NCBI GenBank assembly: GCA_035610835.1
Contig: CM069446.1
Span: 74,633,062 to 74,697,061 of the forward strand
DNA from: Ophiura sarsii
Lineage: Eukaryota > Echinodermata > Ophiuroidea > Amphilepidida > Ophiuridae
Reading direction: 5' to 3'
Length of the DNA stretch: 64,000 nucleotides
The notes under the pieces were generated by a model. The model was not told the DNA's origin, did not search any database, and saw only the letters and a program-made list of their open reading frames with translations. The position numbers and the translations under genes were made by a program. Every line of letters begins with the position of its first letter. The first letter of the stretch is position 1. Positions 45,560 through 57,539 of the stretch are shown here, in pieces.

Positions 45560-46385
45560 GAAAACTTCTCTCTAAGCTAAGGATACAGCAGAAATACTAT
45601 TGCATGCTTTTGTAACATCGCGCCTAGACCATGCTTTACTAAATGGAATAACTAAACAACAACTTAAGAAACTGCAACGTATACAGAACTCAGCTGCTCG
45701 CGTTTTAACAAAGACTCGCAAATTTGATCATATTACACCTACTTTACGGAGTCTTCACTGGTTACCTGTTCGCGAACGGATCAAATATAAAAACTCTACT
45801 TCTGACATGAAAAGGTTTAAACAATATGGCAACTTCTTATATAACCGACCTTCTCTCTCCATATACTCCTACTCGCAGTCTGAGGTCATCAGAGAAAAGT
45901 GCTTACTATCAGTTCCACGAACAACATCCTCTTTCGGTGATCGTGCTTTTTCAACCGTGGCTCCTAAACTTTGGAACTCTTTACCCATCGATGTTCGTCA
46001 GTCAAATTCTCTCCATCGGTTTAAATCAGGACTCAAAACATTCTTATTCAATTCTGCTTATGACTGCTAATATCAACTGTTTTGATTTTTACATTTTGTT
46101 TGCCATGCTATTGTTATTGTTTTTCATATTCAATTTGTAATCGTAATTGTTTTTGGTCCTAATTTTTTTTTTTAGCACGTAACAATTTTATTTTTTTTGT
46201 TCAGCGCAAGTTTGTACAGATTATGTTTTTTCTTCTTTTTTCTTCTTCTTTTTCTTTCTGTGATTTCCACTGTTCTGTATTGTTTTTCTTGTTTGTTCAT
46301 TGCGCCTTGGATAAGAACTTGTTTCTAGATAAATGGCGCATTATAAATGCTTATTTATTATTATTTATTATTATTATTATCATTA
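45560..46385 (+). pseudogene. LINE 3' fragment (CR1/L2-like), frameshifted
   Basis: Encodes the end of a non-LTR ORF2: HAFVTSRLDHALL, LQRIQNSAARVLTKT, LRSLHWLPVRERIKYK, then TDLLSPYTPTRSLRSSEK in a shifted frame, and FGDRAFSTVAPKLWNSLP with FKSGLKTFLF. Family members have these in one frame, so two frameshifts have occurred. The 3' end has tggcgcattataaatgctta followed by TTATTA microsatellite, the usual CR1/L2 tail. It is 5' truncated. Confidence 0.88.
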
Positions 46386-46394
46386 CGCGAAAGT

Positions 46395-47140
46395 TTAGTT
46401 GTGCAAAAATTTAATTGCCCGAAAATTGAATCACACGAACATTACATTACAACTTTTATTTTTACAGTCAATGTATTATATTTTATTAATTATTTTGGTA
46501 CCCCCGCTTCATAACATTTTCATCGAGCGAAAATTGAATTGCCCGGAAATTGTAATCATGCGAAAATTTAATCACACAAAAGTTATTAAATATTTTAGTA
46601 CCCTGCGCTGTCCCTATCTCTTTTAACACCCCGATAGCCACCCCCATAAAACCTGCTTATTGTTTTATCACGCGAAGATTTAATTGCGCGAAAATTGAAT
46701 TGCCCGAAAATTAAATCACACGAAGAATGTTATCAAGTATTTTGGTACCCCTGCTCGGTACTTATAACCGAAAAATGTAATCATACGAAAATTAGTACAT
46801 GTGTTATAATTATGTTATTAAATATTTGGGTACCTTTACCTATCTATTTTAACACCGCGATACCCCCCCCCTCCCCGCCCCCATAAAACCTGCTAATTGT
46901 TTCATCACGCGAATATTTAATTGCGCGAAAATTGAATTGCCCGAAAATTAAATCACACGAACAATGTTATTAAATATGTTGGTAACCCTGCCCGGTAGGC
47001 CTACTGCCCAGTACCTATCTTTATCCGACAATTTTAATCCTGCGAAAATTTAATCACACGAAAATTAGTACATTTTATTAAATATTTGGGTACCCCTGCC
47101 CTGTACCTATCTCTTTTAACAACCGATACCCCCCCCCTCC
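46395..47140 (+). repeat. Satellite-like tandem repeat (~200-250 bp units)
   Basis: At least three units contain atttaattgcgcgaaaattg, aattgcccgaaaatt, tattttggtacc and aacaccccgata in the same order. C-rich stretches (C9) occur near 46,863 and 47,128. Overlapping reading frames are low complexity. Confidence 0.82.
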
Positions 47141-47149
47141 CCCACGCCC

Positions 47150-48390
47150 CTCCAAAAAATCAAAACAAAATCTGGTTGTGAGTCTGTGATATTTGGAGTC
47201 GATCTCCGTATTTGGTTATCAATGTCCATATAAATGCGTACCACATGATCAGAATCGGCGAATGGCGCAAAACACCGGCAACATTAGATTCGGAAAATGG
47301 CGAACTTTTATTTCTTGGACCTCCAAGCCATCTTACCGCGTTTTGGACAAAATATTTCACATTTTCGTGCAGAGAACTAAATAACCTTTATAGTTTTGGA
47401 TTTATAGAAATGTGTTATTTGGTTTGAGTGAGAAATTTGGTATCAAACACGATGGAAATATCCGTTAAAGGTACCGGTTTTCGTTCGCACGGAAGTACGG
47501 TAAATTTACTATAAATGTATCATCATTTTAAATCATTGTAAGGATATTATCAAAATTCATAGGTAAATCCATTTACTCTGAATTTCAGTCCGATACATTA
47601 CAAAATAACAACATAACAATGAATTTAAAAAGGCTATCGTTCAGCTAATATAATATGCGACCGACCAAACTATTTGACCCTCATGAAATTCTACGCATAC
47701 ATGTATTACTTTTACAGCTAATGGGTTCTGTGCATGGTGCTTTAACCATGCTACGACTGATTGGTGTGGTACCATATCTACGTATGCCGCGACACGCGTC
47801 CGTCTTGCCTGACTGCTGTTTTAATAATGACGAGTCACGTGGTCATCTATTTCGATAATGTACTGTGATCCATTCATCTGTTCATTGACCCTAGAAGATT
47901 GAGGGTCACAACACTCTCGAATTTAACCGCACGGTTCATACGTGGTCCGTTAGTACCCATATTAAATAAACAGCCATTGCATTCGTGAGCAAGTAATATC
48001 GGGCGTTTTCCCGGTCTAAAATGGGTGAACAAATAGAGCTGAAACTATAACTAGGTCTCGAAGATCCAGTAACTAGGTCTCGAAGACCCAGTAAAAAATA
48101 AAATTACAAAAATTGAATATTTGGATATGGATAATTACAACTGACTCATTCGTTTAAGACGGATGCTAAATATACTAAGATTGGGGGAGATTTGAATAGT
48201 TTGGTCAAGTTTGTTCCATCCAATGGACACCTCTGTACAAACTGGATTTCTTATAATTGGTTTTTGGTTCATAAACACGCTCAAAATGTTAATTTAAGTG
48301 GATGACATGCGTTGTGATCAATACGTTACGCATACGCTAGCATTCGCCGTGTGAACTTATCACACGTTGGTTGTAGGTATCTCTCTCCAG
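47150..48390. other. Unassigned DNA
   Basis: Frames at 47,160-47,430 on both strands overlap and show no domain. A short direct repeat actaggtctcgaagacccag lies at 48,048-48,092. Nothing else recognised. Confidence 0.4.
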
Positions 48391-48468
48391 CGTAAAGGCC
48401 CTGTCACACCATAGCGTATGGCCTGAACGTGGCCTGAACGTGGCCTGAACGTATGCCGACGTATTCAA

Positions 48469-48806
48469 AAATAGACCCCGACTTCGCTCCTCTTCTGATG
48501 CTACCAGGCTTTTTGTTCCTCGATCTAAACGTCAAGCTGATGATAATTCCTTTCGTGTATGTGGCCCCCGACTTTGGAATCAGCTCCCGGTCAGCATCAG
48601 AGAGGCGCCGTCCATCTGTATCTTCAAACGCCGGTTAAAAACTCATTTGTTTCCAAAGTTCTGATTTTTTGTCTTTGCATGACTTGTGTATATATTGTTA
48701 TTTGTATTTTTATTGTATATAATGCTGTTTTATATTGTCATGATTGTTAAGCGCTGTGTTCTTTGTAGAGCGCTATATAAATGCTTATTATTATTAACTT
48801 ATAACA
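48469..48806 (+). pseudogene. LINE 3' tail fragment nested in a TIR element
   Basis: Encodes the last part of a non-LTR ORF2 (FRVCGPRLWNQLP, FKRRLKTHLFPKF, then stop near 48,663). A 3' UTR follows, ending tagagcgctatataaatgct and TTATTATTA. It is a severely 5'-truncated CR1/L2-like insertion. Confidence 0.85.
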
Positions 48807-49039
48807 AACTTATGACAGCGTATCACAGCGTATGCGAGCGTATGACCAACGTATGCTTAACGTATTCGTAGCGTATGTCTGCCGTGTTCGGACGTATCCT
48901 CAGCGTATCCTCGGCGTACAACGAACACGTGACTAATGCCGCTGCAGAAATTGAGTTTCGTACACGGCGGGACAAGTGTTGCCAGTTCAAGTAAACGCAG
49001 CCTAGATGTTAACTATTAAAATATCTAGAAGGATAAATC

Positions 49040-49376
49040 TATAGATGAGGTGACCTATGATGTCATGTATTTACAAATGGGACACCCTCTGTTGTTTCCC
49101 TCCAGGCAGAATTTACAGTAAAGTTAATGAAGACAACATGAAATTTCTTTCTAATGAATTGTAAAACTCATTTAGTTTTAGTTTTTTGTGTGAAATGCGA
49201 TAGCTTATAGCATTTCTTAGCAAGTTTAAAGACAGTTTTGATAACAATTTGCTGTGACACCATAATCTAGTTAGAAAACCTGATCTGGCCTATGTAAACT
49301 ATGTGTAAACCGGTGTGTTTTGTCTCAAACCAACAGAGGGCGATCTAAATGTCAACAAATGTCACCTCATCTATAG
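49040..49376. mobile_element. MITE with TATAGATGAGG ends, copy 2
   Basis: Ends ctatagatgagg and cctcatctatag. The interior is the inverse of 9,257-9,612 (gacaccctctgttg, gaagacaacatgaaatttct, ttaaagacagttttgataac). Nested in the AACGTATG element. Confidence 0.85.
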
Positions 49377-49984
49377 GTCCAACCTATAACCTATAACTTT
49401 CGAGTAACGTACCTCTAACGTATGTCAGCGTATGTCAACGTATGTCTAACGTATGTCAGCGTATGTAAACACATGTCTAACGTACCACGAACCTATTGGG
49501 AATGTATGCAGAATGTATTAAGCACACGTTGAGTACGTCGAGACATTTTGAACATGCTCAACAATTTTTCGCGGGCTCGACGTGTTCCAAATTTTCACAG
49601 CGTATCACAGCGTGCTCTTAACGTAAACGACGTATCCCCCAACTTATCCATAACTTATATCAGCGTACACCAACGTATTTTTCGATATTTCGCATACGTT
49701 GGCATACGTTCAGGCGATACGCCATGGTGTGACAGGGCTTTAAAAGATAATAGTCACAATTAATGTGCAGCGGTGCGTTACAGGGTGTTTATGTGGGAAA
49801 GTCCACTCGTTCCCGACAACCTTGTCGTATACAATGACCTTTTTTTGGTGATCTTATAATGTATATAGGCTTTACCAAGAGGAGAAATCATAGCTAGCAA
49901 ACAATGCACTACGTCAAACTGGCACAACATTAATTAAAGCCCATAATCAGCGTGTGAGCGGATCGAACGAGTGCAACGACCAGC

Positions 49985-50590
49985 GGGTGGGGTCGAGGGC
50001 CCGCCTTAGAGCCCTTGGAGGGAAGGCTCCTGGGTGTTGAGCATTTTCAAGGCAAATATTCAGCATTATGAAGCAGTAATTCTGGCATTTTCTTACATGC
50101 CTATTAACTAAAAAACAATTCATGCATCACCTCCCTGGTGTTACTATTTAGGTAGACCTAGTAGGAGTAAAGTGGGTGGGGCCAAGTGGGTGGGGTCCAA
50201 GGCCCCGCCTCAGAGCACCAGGTGGGGTTCGGGGACGAAGCACCTGGAAGCTCCTGGGTTTAAGGCATTTTTAAGACAAAGATTCAGCCTTTTGATGTAG
50301 TCATTCTGGGATTTTCTTACATGCCTACTATCTAAAAAGCAGTTATTCCTGTATCACTTTCCCTGGTGTTACTGTTAGCATGATTAGGTATAGAAGTATA
50401 CAGGAGTAAAATTCAAACATAAAGTGAGCACATTAAAATTCTATTAAAACTTAAACAACATTCACACCAAGTGGGTGGGTGGGGGTGGGGGGGGGGGGGG
50501 GTCCGGGCCCCTGGAAGCTTCTGGGTTCTAGGCATTTTAAGGAAAAAAGTCAGCATTTGAAGTAGTAATTTTAGCATTTTTTCATATGCC
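49985..50590 (+). repeat. Three tandem ~250-bp units
   Basis: Each unit has a gtgggtggggtc block, a gctcctgggt block and a later catgcctactaactaaa-like block. The third contains a G14 run. A preceding 70-bp piece (about 49,772-49,850) matches the 55,353 and 62,835 repeats. Confidence 0.8.
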
Positions 50591-51003
50591 TACTAATTAA
50601 ACATGCTCAACGGTCGCTCAACAAATTCGTAAATGTTCTTCAATCGTCTGTATGTCGCATTATTTTGTGATATGTTCATAGTGTGTTACATAACAATGGA
50701 CAGCTGATGTGTTTATTTTTCCAATTGCACCAAATCTGTAGATGTTTTCAGTGTTCAACCACTTCCTTGATAATGTCGGTCGCATTTTAAATGTGCCAAC
50801 ACCATCCTTATTTTGTGCTCAGAAGTCAATAGAGGATTCACTTATACACTAGTTGTCAATGTAACACTTTTAAAACCTGCTTTAAGCTGAACAAATGACA
50901 GAAATGTTCGTTTGAGTAAACAACTTTTTAAAGGAGAACTTTACAAATTCAAGATTAGATTTCCATTGCATAATATGGGGCATTTCAGTCCAAAGAACAC
51001 GAT

Positions 51004-51434
51004 CGGCCGAGTGCACCAAACTGGCGTGACTTAATAGGGAGGTAAGCTACCGCCCTAGTGGTTATGCCTAACTGTAGCGTAACTTACTAACGATGTAATT
51101 CTGAGAGCATGTATTTTTCTATCATTTATCTCTTGATTGCTTTATTTAACTTCTATAATTATGTATAATAATGTTTGACAAATAATTGATTCGACTTGAG
51201 TGTTCAGTTAATCCAAGCAAAATGTTTTGATTAAAGTTACCTATTTCCTCGACATATCAGTGTCAGCGTATACCTTGCAAACCTTTTAACATCAATAGTT
51301 GCAGCAGCATAACGTTCTTGGATCCAGTGAGGTATAAGATTTAGCGTAAATTACTCGCAAGTTTTTTTGGTTACGCCTCATTACTAGCGAGGTAGCGCTA
51401 TTCATTAGCTACTCGCCATTGGTGCACTCGGCCG
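51004..51434. mobile_element. MITE with CGGCCGAGTGCACCAA ends
   Basis: Ends cggccgagtgcaccaaactg and its near inverse (ccattggtgcactcggccg) pair. Inner words such as ggttacgcctca/gtggttatgcctaa are related. The sequence from 51,435 to 51,966, upstream of the second receptor gene, shows no promoter motif that I can support. Confidence 0.75.
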
Positions 51435-51966
51435 GTACATGTAGCAGCGATGCAGTTATCGAATACTACACTCATCTGACAATAAAGAAACAACTTGTTT
51501 ACATTTAAATAAATAATTGCCGCAATTTGGTCTAAACTAAACGTCCATACTTATGAAAAGAATTTTGTACCGTAATACTTATACATGTTTTGCATCGGGA
51601 AATTCCATTCCACGTTAAAATGACTCTGTTCGTTGGACATGACCTTTCTTTTGTTTGCGAGTAATTGAACCGAGAAAAAACAATTTTTTATTACAGTCGG
51701 TACATGTAGCCTACATTTTCTGTTAACATGGTTTTGCTTCATGTAGCTATATAACGTCAGATTGAATGAAAACACGAACAGTGATTCCGTTCTCTCTTTC
51801 TTATGTGGAGAGTAATGGCACTTAACGACCGTTTTATGGTGTAATGTATGACATAGGAAGACGCCTTCAGTTTGACAAATACATCAAAGATGTGTTAGAT
51901 TACGAATCACGACCATTAATTTTTAAAATGTAGCAGAGAGTACTCTTCACGAATAAAAGATTGACA

Positions 51967-53847
51967 ATGGTAACTGCAAAGTTTACAACACGTAGGCCTA
52001 AATGTGGAACTGCATTATTTGCCGTTATTCTTTCTATCGGTTGTATACAGTGGATATCTGGAGAGACCATTATTATATTATACGGTGACGGTGGTGGTGG
52101 TACACCAGCGGAAGGCGATTTAGACTACCAGCTACAGTGCCTAATTACACATTTAGAAAGCCCAGCAATCGCATGGTCTAAAGATGACAAGATTCTCTTC
52201 TGGAGCACAGGGACTGCAATTACAGATCTAGATATGACCGGGGAATATACGATACAAGAGGGCTATTCAAATCCTACCACCTATTTCATCCTTACTTTTA
52301 CCAACGTGAGGAATCATCACTCTGGGAATTACAAGTGTTTTACTGCAACTGGTGATACACGGAATTTCAATGTCATCCAATCAGCTGTGGTATCTATTAC
52401 ACCCGTATACTTTCCCAGTAGTGCATGGCCAAAGTGTCACCCACAAAATGACATCAAAGCACTTATTTATTCACAAATAGATATAACATGTGTCTCAATA
52501 CCAGGTAACCCAATGGTTGAGGTCAACATCTATGATCCCTCAAATGGACAGAGGATACCAAATTCGGACACTGTTATCACCAAAACAACCCACCGTATAG
52601 AACGAATTTACAAATATGAAGTTACACCGACTGACAATGTTGTTCAGTTCGTCTGCCAAATATTTGGTAGAAATGGAATGTATCGTCAGTGTACAATGGG
52701 TAAAATAGAAATTGGGCTGTTTCAATACGATCGTCTTGAAGTAATGCAAGGTGCTTTTCTTAGCTTCCAATGTCTAGCAGGATCACGTAACGTTATTCAA
52801 TGGTCAACAGAACCACCGATTGAACCTTCTTCCCGGTTAGAGATGACAGGCGATGTGCTGACAATTGAAAATGTCGAGGTGACTGATAATGGAACAAAGG
52901 TCATTTGCCGTGTTGACGAATACAACCTTCAAGATCAAGCAGAACTCATTGTTATTCCATATAGCACTTTAAACACAGAATCGACAACGAGGTCGTCGCC
53001 ATTTTTACAATCAGTATCGTCCTCTTTATCAAATAAAGCTGCGTCAACGTCATCGCCTTTTGATTCTACCTCAATTACATTTAAAACTCAAAATACTACA
53101 TCAGAAGGTTTACCGATCACCCTTATAGCAGCCATTGGAGCAGGTGGTGGACTGTTACTGATAGCTCTCATTTCTTGCATAATCGCAATATGCTGCTGTT
53201 GTCGCCGTAGAAACCGTGAAAGTGATATCAAATTCGAAGATGGTACCTCAACGCGAATCAGCACCGGTTACATGTGGGATAAAGAGCTCTCCCACATGGT
53301 CCAAGAGAGTCCTCGACCATCACCAAAGCTAACCAATAACAATCATTCACACGTGAGACAAGCCCTCGAGGATCCAGATGAAAGTAACCCAAGCATGTCT
53401 CCTTCTCTCGCGTATGCCTTAACGAATCATTCAGACGATGATCTTGATAGTGATGGTGGCGATCTTAAGAAATCTGTATCGGCTGCTTATGAGACGGTGG
53501 ATCTGAATCCTGCTGGACGAGTCCTGGAACACGGAGCCAGTATGCATTCCAACTTATACGCGTCTACTGCAATTGTTGCCCCGACTCCCCTTACGTCATC
53601 AAAACCTTCTGCCGATTTCCCGCCAGAATATGCCGTTCCGGACAAAAACAAGTTCCCATCGAGTAAAGCAGACGATGACGCCATCCCTACAGAAAGCCCG
53701 TATGCAATTGTTCATCCTGACCCTGAGAACCCTATAGTACGCGCAGCACTAAGACAAAGAGCCACTGAGGGAAACGTCAATGCTGCGTATGACCCGGAAG
53801 AAGAAGGATTCATAGAAAATGGCATATATGAACCCGCTGGTAGATAA
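51967..53847 (+). CDS. Three-Ig-domain transmembrane receptor (paralogue 2)
   Basis: 626 codons, single exon, first ATG after an in-frame stop at 51,931. Signal peptide about 1-32 (cleavage near ISG/ET). Ig domain 1 (33-145) has C58, W70 and SGNYKC ending at C124. Domain 2 (148-250) has C157, C175, C230 and C242. Domain 3 (253-331) has C269, W279 in WSTEPPI, and C314. A Ser/Thr-rich stalk, a glycine-rich transmembrane segment (about 383-409) and a CCCC stop-transfer that may be palmitoylated follow. The ~215-residue acidic tail has AAYETVDL (Y508), EYAVP (Y555), one YAIVHPDPENP with Ser at -2 (Y579, ITIM-like) and IYEPAGR at the C-terminus. The ectodomain is roughly three-quarters identical by eye to paralogue 3 while the tails do not align. 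Confidence 0.92.
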   Translation: MVTAKFTTRRPKCGTALFAVILSIGCIQWISGETIIILYGDGGGGTPAEGDLDYQLQCLITHLESPAIAWSKDDKILFWSTGTAITDLDMTGEYTIQEGYSNPTTYFILTFTNVRNHHSGNYKCFTATGDTRNFNVIQSAVVSITPVYFPSSAWPKCHPQNDIKALIYSQIDITCVSIPGNPMVEVNIYDPSNGQRIPNSDTVITKTTHRIERIYKYEVTPTDNVVQFVCQIFGRNGMYRQCTMGKIEIGLFQYDRLEVMQGAFLSFQCLAGSRNVIQWSTEPPIEPSSRLEMTGDVLTIENVEVTDNGTKVICRVDEYNLQDQAELIVIPYSTLNTESTTRSSPFLQSVSSSLSNKAASTSSPFDSTSITFKTQNTTSEGLPITLIAAIGAGGGLLLIALISCIIAICCCCRRRNRESDIKFEDGTSTRISTGYMWDKELSHMVQESPRPSPKLTNNNHSHVRQALEDPDESNPSMSPSLAYALTNHSDDDLDSDGGDLKKSVSAAYETVDLNPAGRVLEHGASMHSNLYASTAIVAPTPLTSSKPSADFPPEYAVPDKNKFPSSKADDDAIPTESPYAIVHPDPENPIVRAALRQRATEGNVNAAYDPEEEGFIENGIYEPAGR

Positions 53848-53849
53848 GC

Positions 53850-54720
53850 GTGATATCTTTAATCCCTGGCGCTGGCATGTACTTACAACTTGAAAATTTA
53901 ACACATTGACAATGTGTATTAAGGGCTCTGCGTATCGTGGTGCCCTTCTTGTTTCAATAGTAATCTTTTCCGGCTATTAACCAGACGACGAAACATTTCA
54001 ATGTATTTTACAAGGGAAGAAGCAGTCCTTGAGGGAATCTCTAGAAGTTTTATTAATCAAATCCGCAAGACACAGATCATTGAACGTTTCACTATTCGCC
54101 AGTACCCGTTATTGATATTCACAATTGTTGACAGTATACATGTACTTGTGATATAGTGCATGACACTGGCACAGTTGAAAAGCTTGAAATTAGTTGATAT
54201 CCGAACAGCCTTTATTCAAGCAGTCAACTATAGGTAGGAGTTGCTCATTCCGTTCAAATGGCATTCTGTTATGAGATATTCTTATGGTTGTCTTTACCCT
54301 GTTCTTAATGGCAAGATGTCAGGCATATTACGAGCTGATTATATAACATAAAGCAGGAATCATTAGAAAAGGTCAGACGAAAAACGTGAGGAATTCTAGT
54401 TTTAACGTTTTTAATTTAAATCATCAGCATGGAGTAGGTTATACAACAAATTTCAAATTGAGAATCTTACTGTTATTTATTACGAGACTACTCTTGAAGA
54501 TAAAATGAAACTATTACGTGTTTTCTTTATTCTTCGTTATCAAGCAATGCAAAGTTTTATATTTGATAGCAATTAATGTTGTTGACTCCTTTTTATGTTG
54601 AACATTACGTTCTCAGCCTATTATATTGCCGTTATTAATCAGAAACTGACAATTGTTGTTCATATTTTCATATTATACCCAGGTTCTAATGAATTGCCTA
54701 AAAAATGCTTTCAACAATGA
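53850..54720. other. 3' flank of the second receptor gene
   Basis: No AATAAA or further exon was recognised close to the stop codon. From 54,721 a G-rich stretch precedes a retrotransposon tail. Confidence 0.4.
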
Positions 54721-54837
54721 GGAAGGGTGGGGGCGTTTTCAGAAAAAAAGAGGAGGGGGGGGGGGGGGCGTCTTTTTCACAAAATAAGGACATTAGTACA
54801 ACAAAAGGTACTTTTGTACACAAAAAAAAGTTCATTG

Positions 54838-55345
54838 GTCCCCATAAAGGTAGCTGCACCACTCTTGCGGGAGCTTCATTGGTTTAATCTCCAGCAGATT
54901 ATCGCCTTCAAGATCTTGCTGCATGTGTTCCAATGACACTATCCGCCTTGTTGTACTTTTCAACAAACGTTCTAATTGCTGATACCGCTTTCTCTCGGAT
55001 ATTGGTTCAAGACTGTGGAATGCTCTCCCACTCTCCATACGCGCCGCATGCAGTGTCAAATATTTTAAAAAGATGCTGGAAACTTTTCTCTTTCCGCAGG
55101 TGTAACTCGTTTTTGTCAATTGCGGATGCAATGCACCCTTTTTAAAAAAATGAGTGTGTTTTTAATCCATGCTTTTGAATGCTTAAATTTGATCTGTATG
55201 TTATCACATGTATATTTAATTATCTTTTAACCTATTTCAATGTAATTTCATTGGTATTCTTTATTATGTTTATCTTGTATATGTATTTCCTGTAAAGCGC
55301 ATTGATCCTGTCTCTGGTAATTCGCTTACTAAATCACGTTTCATA
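54838..55345 (+). pseudogene. LINE 3' tail fragment
   Basis: The reading shifts frame but shows LLRELHWFNLQQIIAFKILL, then LWNALP-type and RCNSF-type remains of the ORF2 C-terminus. It ends with cctgtaaagcgcattgatcc and cttactaaat, a common CR1/L2-type 3' end. It lies between the second receptor gene and the duplicated flank that starts at 55,353. Confidence 0.75.
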
Positions 55346-55352
55346 TCATATA

Positions 55353-55890
55353 TCACAAGAATTGCATTTGATCGCCCTCTTTTGCATGTTTTTGAATGTT
55401 TTAAATATTAACAAAGCAATATTATCTGAACTGAAAAGGGATCTTTTTCTAGTGGGCTTAAGGTTTTATATTTGAGTACATGTACATACACATTTGACTT
55501 TCTATTGTCAGTCATGTCAGTATACACACCTTTGTTGTCCATTCTTGCGTTACAGGGTATTTATGTGGAGAATTCCCACTCGTTCCCATCAACTATGTCA
55601 TTATACCATGACCATTAATTTGCTCTAATTTTAATTTGGAAGAGTGTGATTTGGTGTCTAGAAAACGGACCGGAAAACGTGAGCGCGGCCTCAGTTTTGT
55701 GCCACAAGATTTTACCTATCCTAGACACCATTTGTTAAACACAATAGACTCAACATTGATCAATCATGCAGAAATTAATGATACAGATTTTCTAATATAA
55801 TGAGTTTGAGAATCGTGTACATTTTAAGGTTATCCCGAATGCAATGTATTGTTAAAGCAAAGGTAATGTTATTTTATTTTAATCTGAAAG
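55353..55890 (+). repeat. Duplicated 3' flank shared with 62,835-63,335
   Basis: About 500 bp align to the sequence just downstream of the third receptor gene (tattaacaaagcaatattat, ctattgtcagtcatgtcagt, gagtttgagaatcgtgtaca). This supports duplication of the receptor locus with its flank. A shorter related piece near 49,772 means part of it may be a dispersed repeat. Confidence 0.75.
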
Positions 55891-56004
55891 AGTATAAGAA
55901 ATGTATGTACAGTATATGGATGAATACATAAAAAAACACCACATGAATATTTGTTTCTTATAAGTACCTTCATCCTCTACCTGATTATGATTAGCCTATA
56001 AATA

Positions 56005-57118
56005 CCGGGTGTCCCTAAAAAAAGGGTGCACGTGTTTACCCAACTTGTTGACCATGAAGTTCTAACATTTGGTGTAAGATGTTAACATATATTAAAAGAC
56101 CAAACACCTGGCTTTCAGATGGTGCTTATTTCATCTGATTCGGATTTGTCAATCCTGAGATATGGACAATTAACTAGAGCTACCCAGAATCGATGTTGTG
56201 CCACTTTACAGTTTAAAAGGGTTACTCCTAAGATACAACTTCCACTTGTACGATTGCCCTTCACCAGTGTTATGCAAAATAACATTTTTGTATTGAGATT
56301 AAATAGGTTTAAATAATAAAATGAGTGCCTGTGTATCCAAGCAGAACTGAATAATAAAGATGTTTGTTACATGATTCGAACCAGTCCTTTTGACGAGGTT
56401 TCACAAAATGTTTATTGGGCCTACATTTTCAAAACAAAACAAGACAGACGTCTATATGGCTGGGTGCGGCCTCAATTCATTAGAAGAGGGTGTTCATGGT
56501 CTTAAAAAATCATGAAACGAGAAGTCCAGCAGAAGTCACCAGAGAGTTTGCCATTCATTTCCCAAACACTCACGTATACCATCTAGGAATACACCTATTA
56601 TACAAAGGAGTATTGGAAATACTTGGTAGATGGTACAAGCACCAATATGAATGAATAAAGAACATTCTGGAAGACTAAGATATGAAACGTGGCAGGACAC
56701 AGTAACACATTGAAAACGTGCGGCGTGCACTTAAGGAACCCAGAATATCTGCTCGTAGAAATCCCTTACCACATATGCCAAGGACATCATTTTTGTTCCT
56801 CAGCCTCTTTTAAACAATTCTGATCAAATGCACAACCCAATGTTTCAAGACGATTGATGCCCATGGATAGACCAATGCTAGTATCGTTTTGACGCTCATA
56901 ATCATTATTTTTGTAAAAGTGGCACAACGTCGATTTTGGGTAGCTTTGATAAACTGGGTATATCTCAGAATTGACAAATCCAAATCAGATCAAATAAACG
57001 GCATCTGAAGGCTGAGTGTTTTCCCTTTCCGTGTGTATTACTATATTTCATCAAACTTTAGGACTTCATGGTCAACAAGTTGCTCAAACATGTGCACCCT
57101 TTTTTTAGGGACACCCTG
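56005..57118. mobile_element. Mariner-like element with ~210-bp inverted ends
   Basis: Ends CCGGGTGTCCCTAAAAAAAG and CAGGGTGTCCCTAAAAAAAG are inverted, with TA outside (56,003-56,004; 57,119-57,120). The arms pair through cttgttgaccatgaagt, tcagatg and tttgtcaatcctgagatat. The 1.1-kb length and ends suit a Tc1/mariner relic. A transposase fossil is inside. Confidence 0.8.
56470..56800 (+). pseudogene. Degenerate mariner-type transposase fragment
   Basis: In plus-strand frames broken by stops I read IENVRRALKEPRISARRNPL, which follows a GRTQ-like remnant of the usual GRP(R/K)T. This resembles the 'GRPRTV.. ENV.RVR.AL..NPR.S.R' segment following the helix-turn-helix of some mariner/IS630-type transposases. 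The catalytic region is not identifiable. Confidence 0.5.
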
Positions 57119-57242
57119 TATATAATAAGATGATTTTGTCACTTTCATTATTTTCTTATTTTGCGCAATCGAGACACAACAATTGTGATACATAACTGTG
57201 ATAACTAATGTTACATCGCCACATCAGATTGCTTCAGCGTCT

Positions 57243-57385
57243 ATTGGTTTCCATTATCAAATGGCAATGAATCATGGTGTTCTGTAGTGGTAATTTTATA
57301 GATTTAGCTATAAATGAAAACTAGCCTTAGGAAGCTGAACCGTACAACTGGCGCTGTTAAATCGGTAAGTTTCTTCTCATTAGAG
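57243..57385. repeat. Dispersed repeat, direct copy of 41,000-41,130
   Basis: Shares ataaatgaaaactagcctta and ggaagctgaaccgt with the earlier copy. The earlier copy is followed by a palindrome element; this one is not. Confidence 0.75.
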
Positions 57386-57539
57386 CGCAAATGAAAAACA
57401 CTGAACAACTGATTGAGAAAACAGTGATTTAAGAAAGTATCGAAACTTTGACACCCTGTACATGCTATTATGAAAGAAGCATTAACCCTAACTCCCCGGG
57501 CGTGTTTTTGTGAATTAAACTATCAGGGGAGAAAAACGG

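Larger units (their letters stand above)
48395..49742. mobile_element. TIR element filled with degenerate AACGTATG arrays, with two nested insertions
   Basis: Ends AAAGGCCCTGTCACACCATA and AAAGCCCTGTCACACCATGG are inverted. Between them, many AACGTATG/AGCGTATG words in loose tandem occur at 48,410-48,465, 48,815-48,920, 49,400-49,520 and 49,600-49,720. The array is interrupted by a LINE tail (48,469-48,806) and by the MITE at 49,040-49,376. No coding capacity of its own. Confidence 0.82.
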
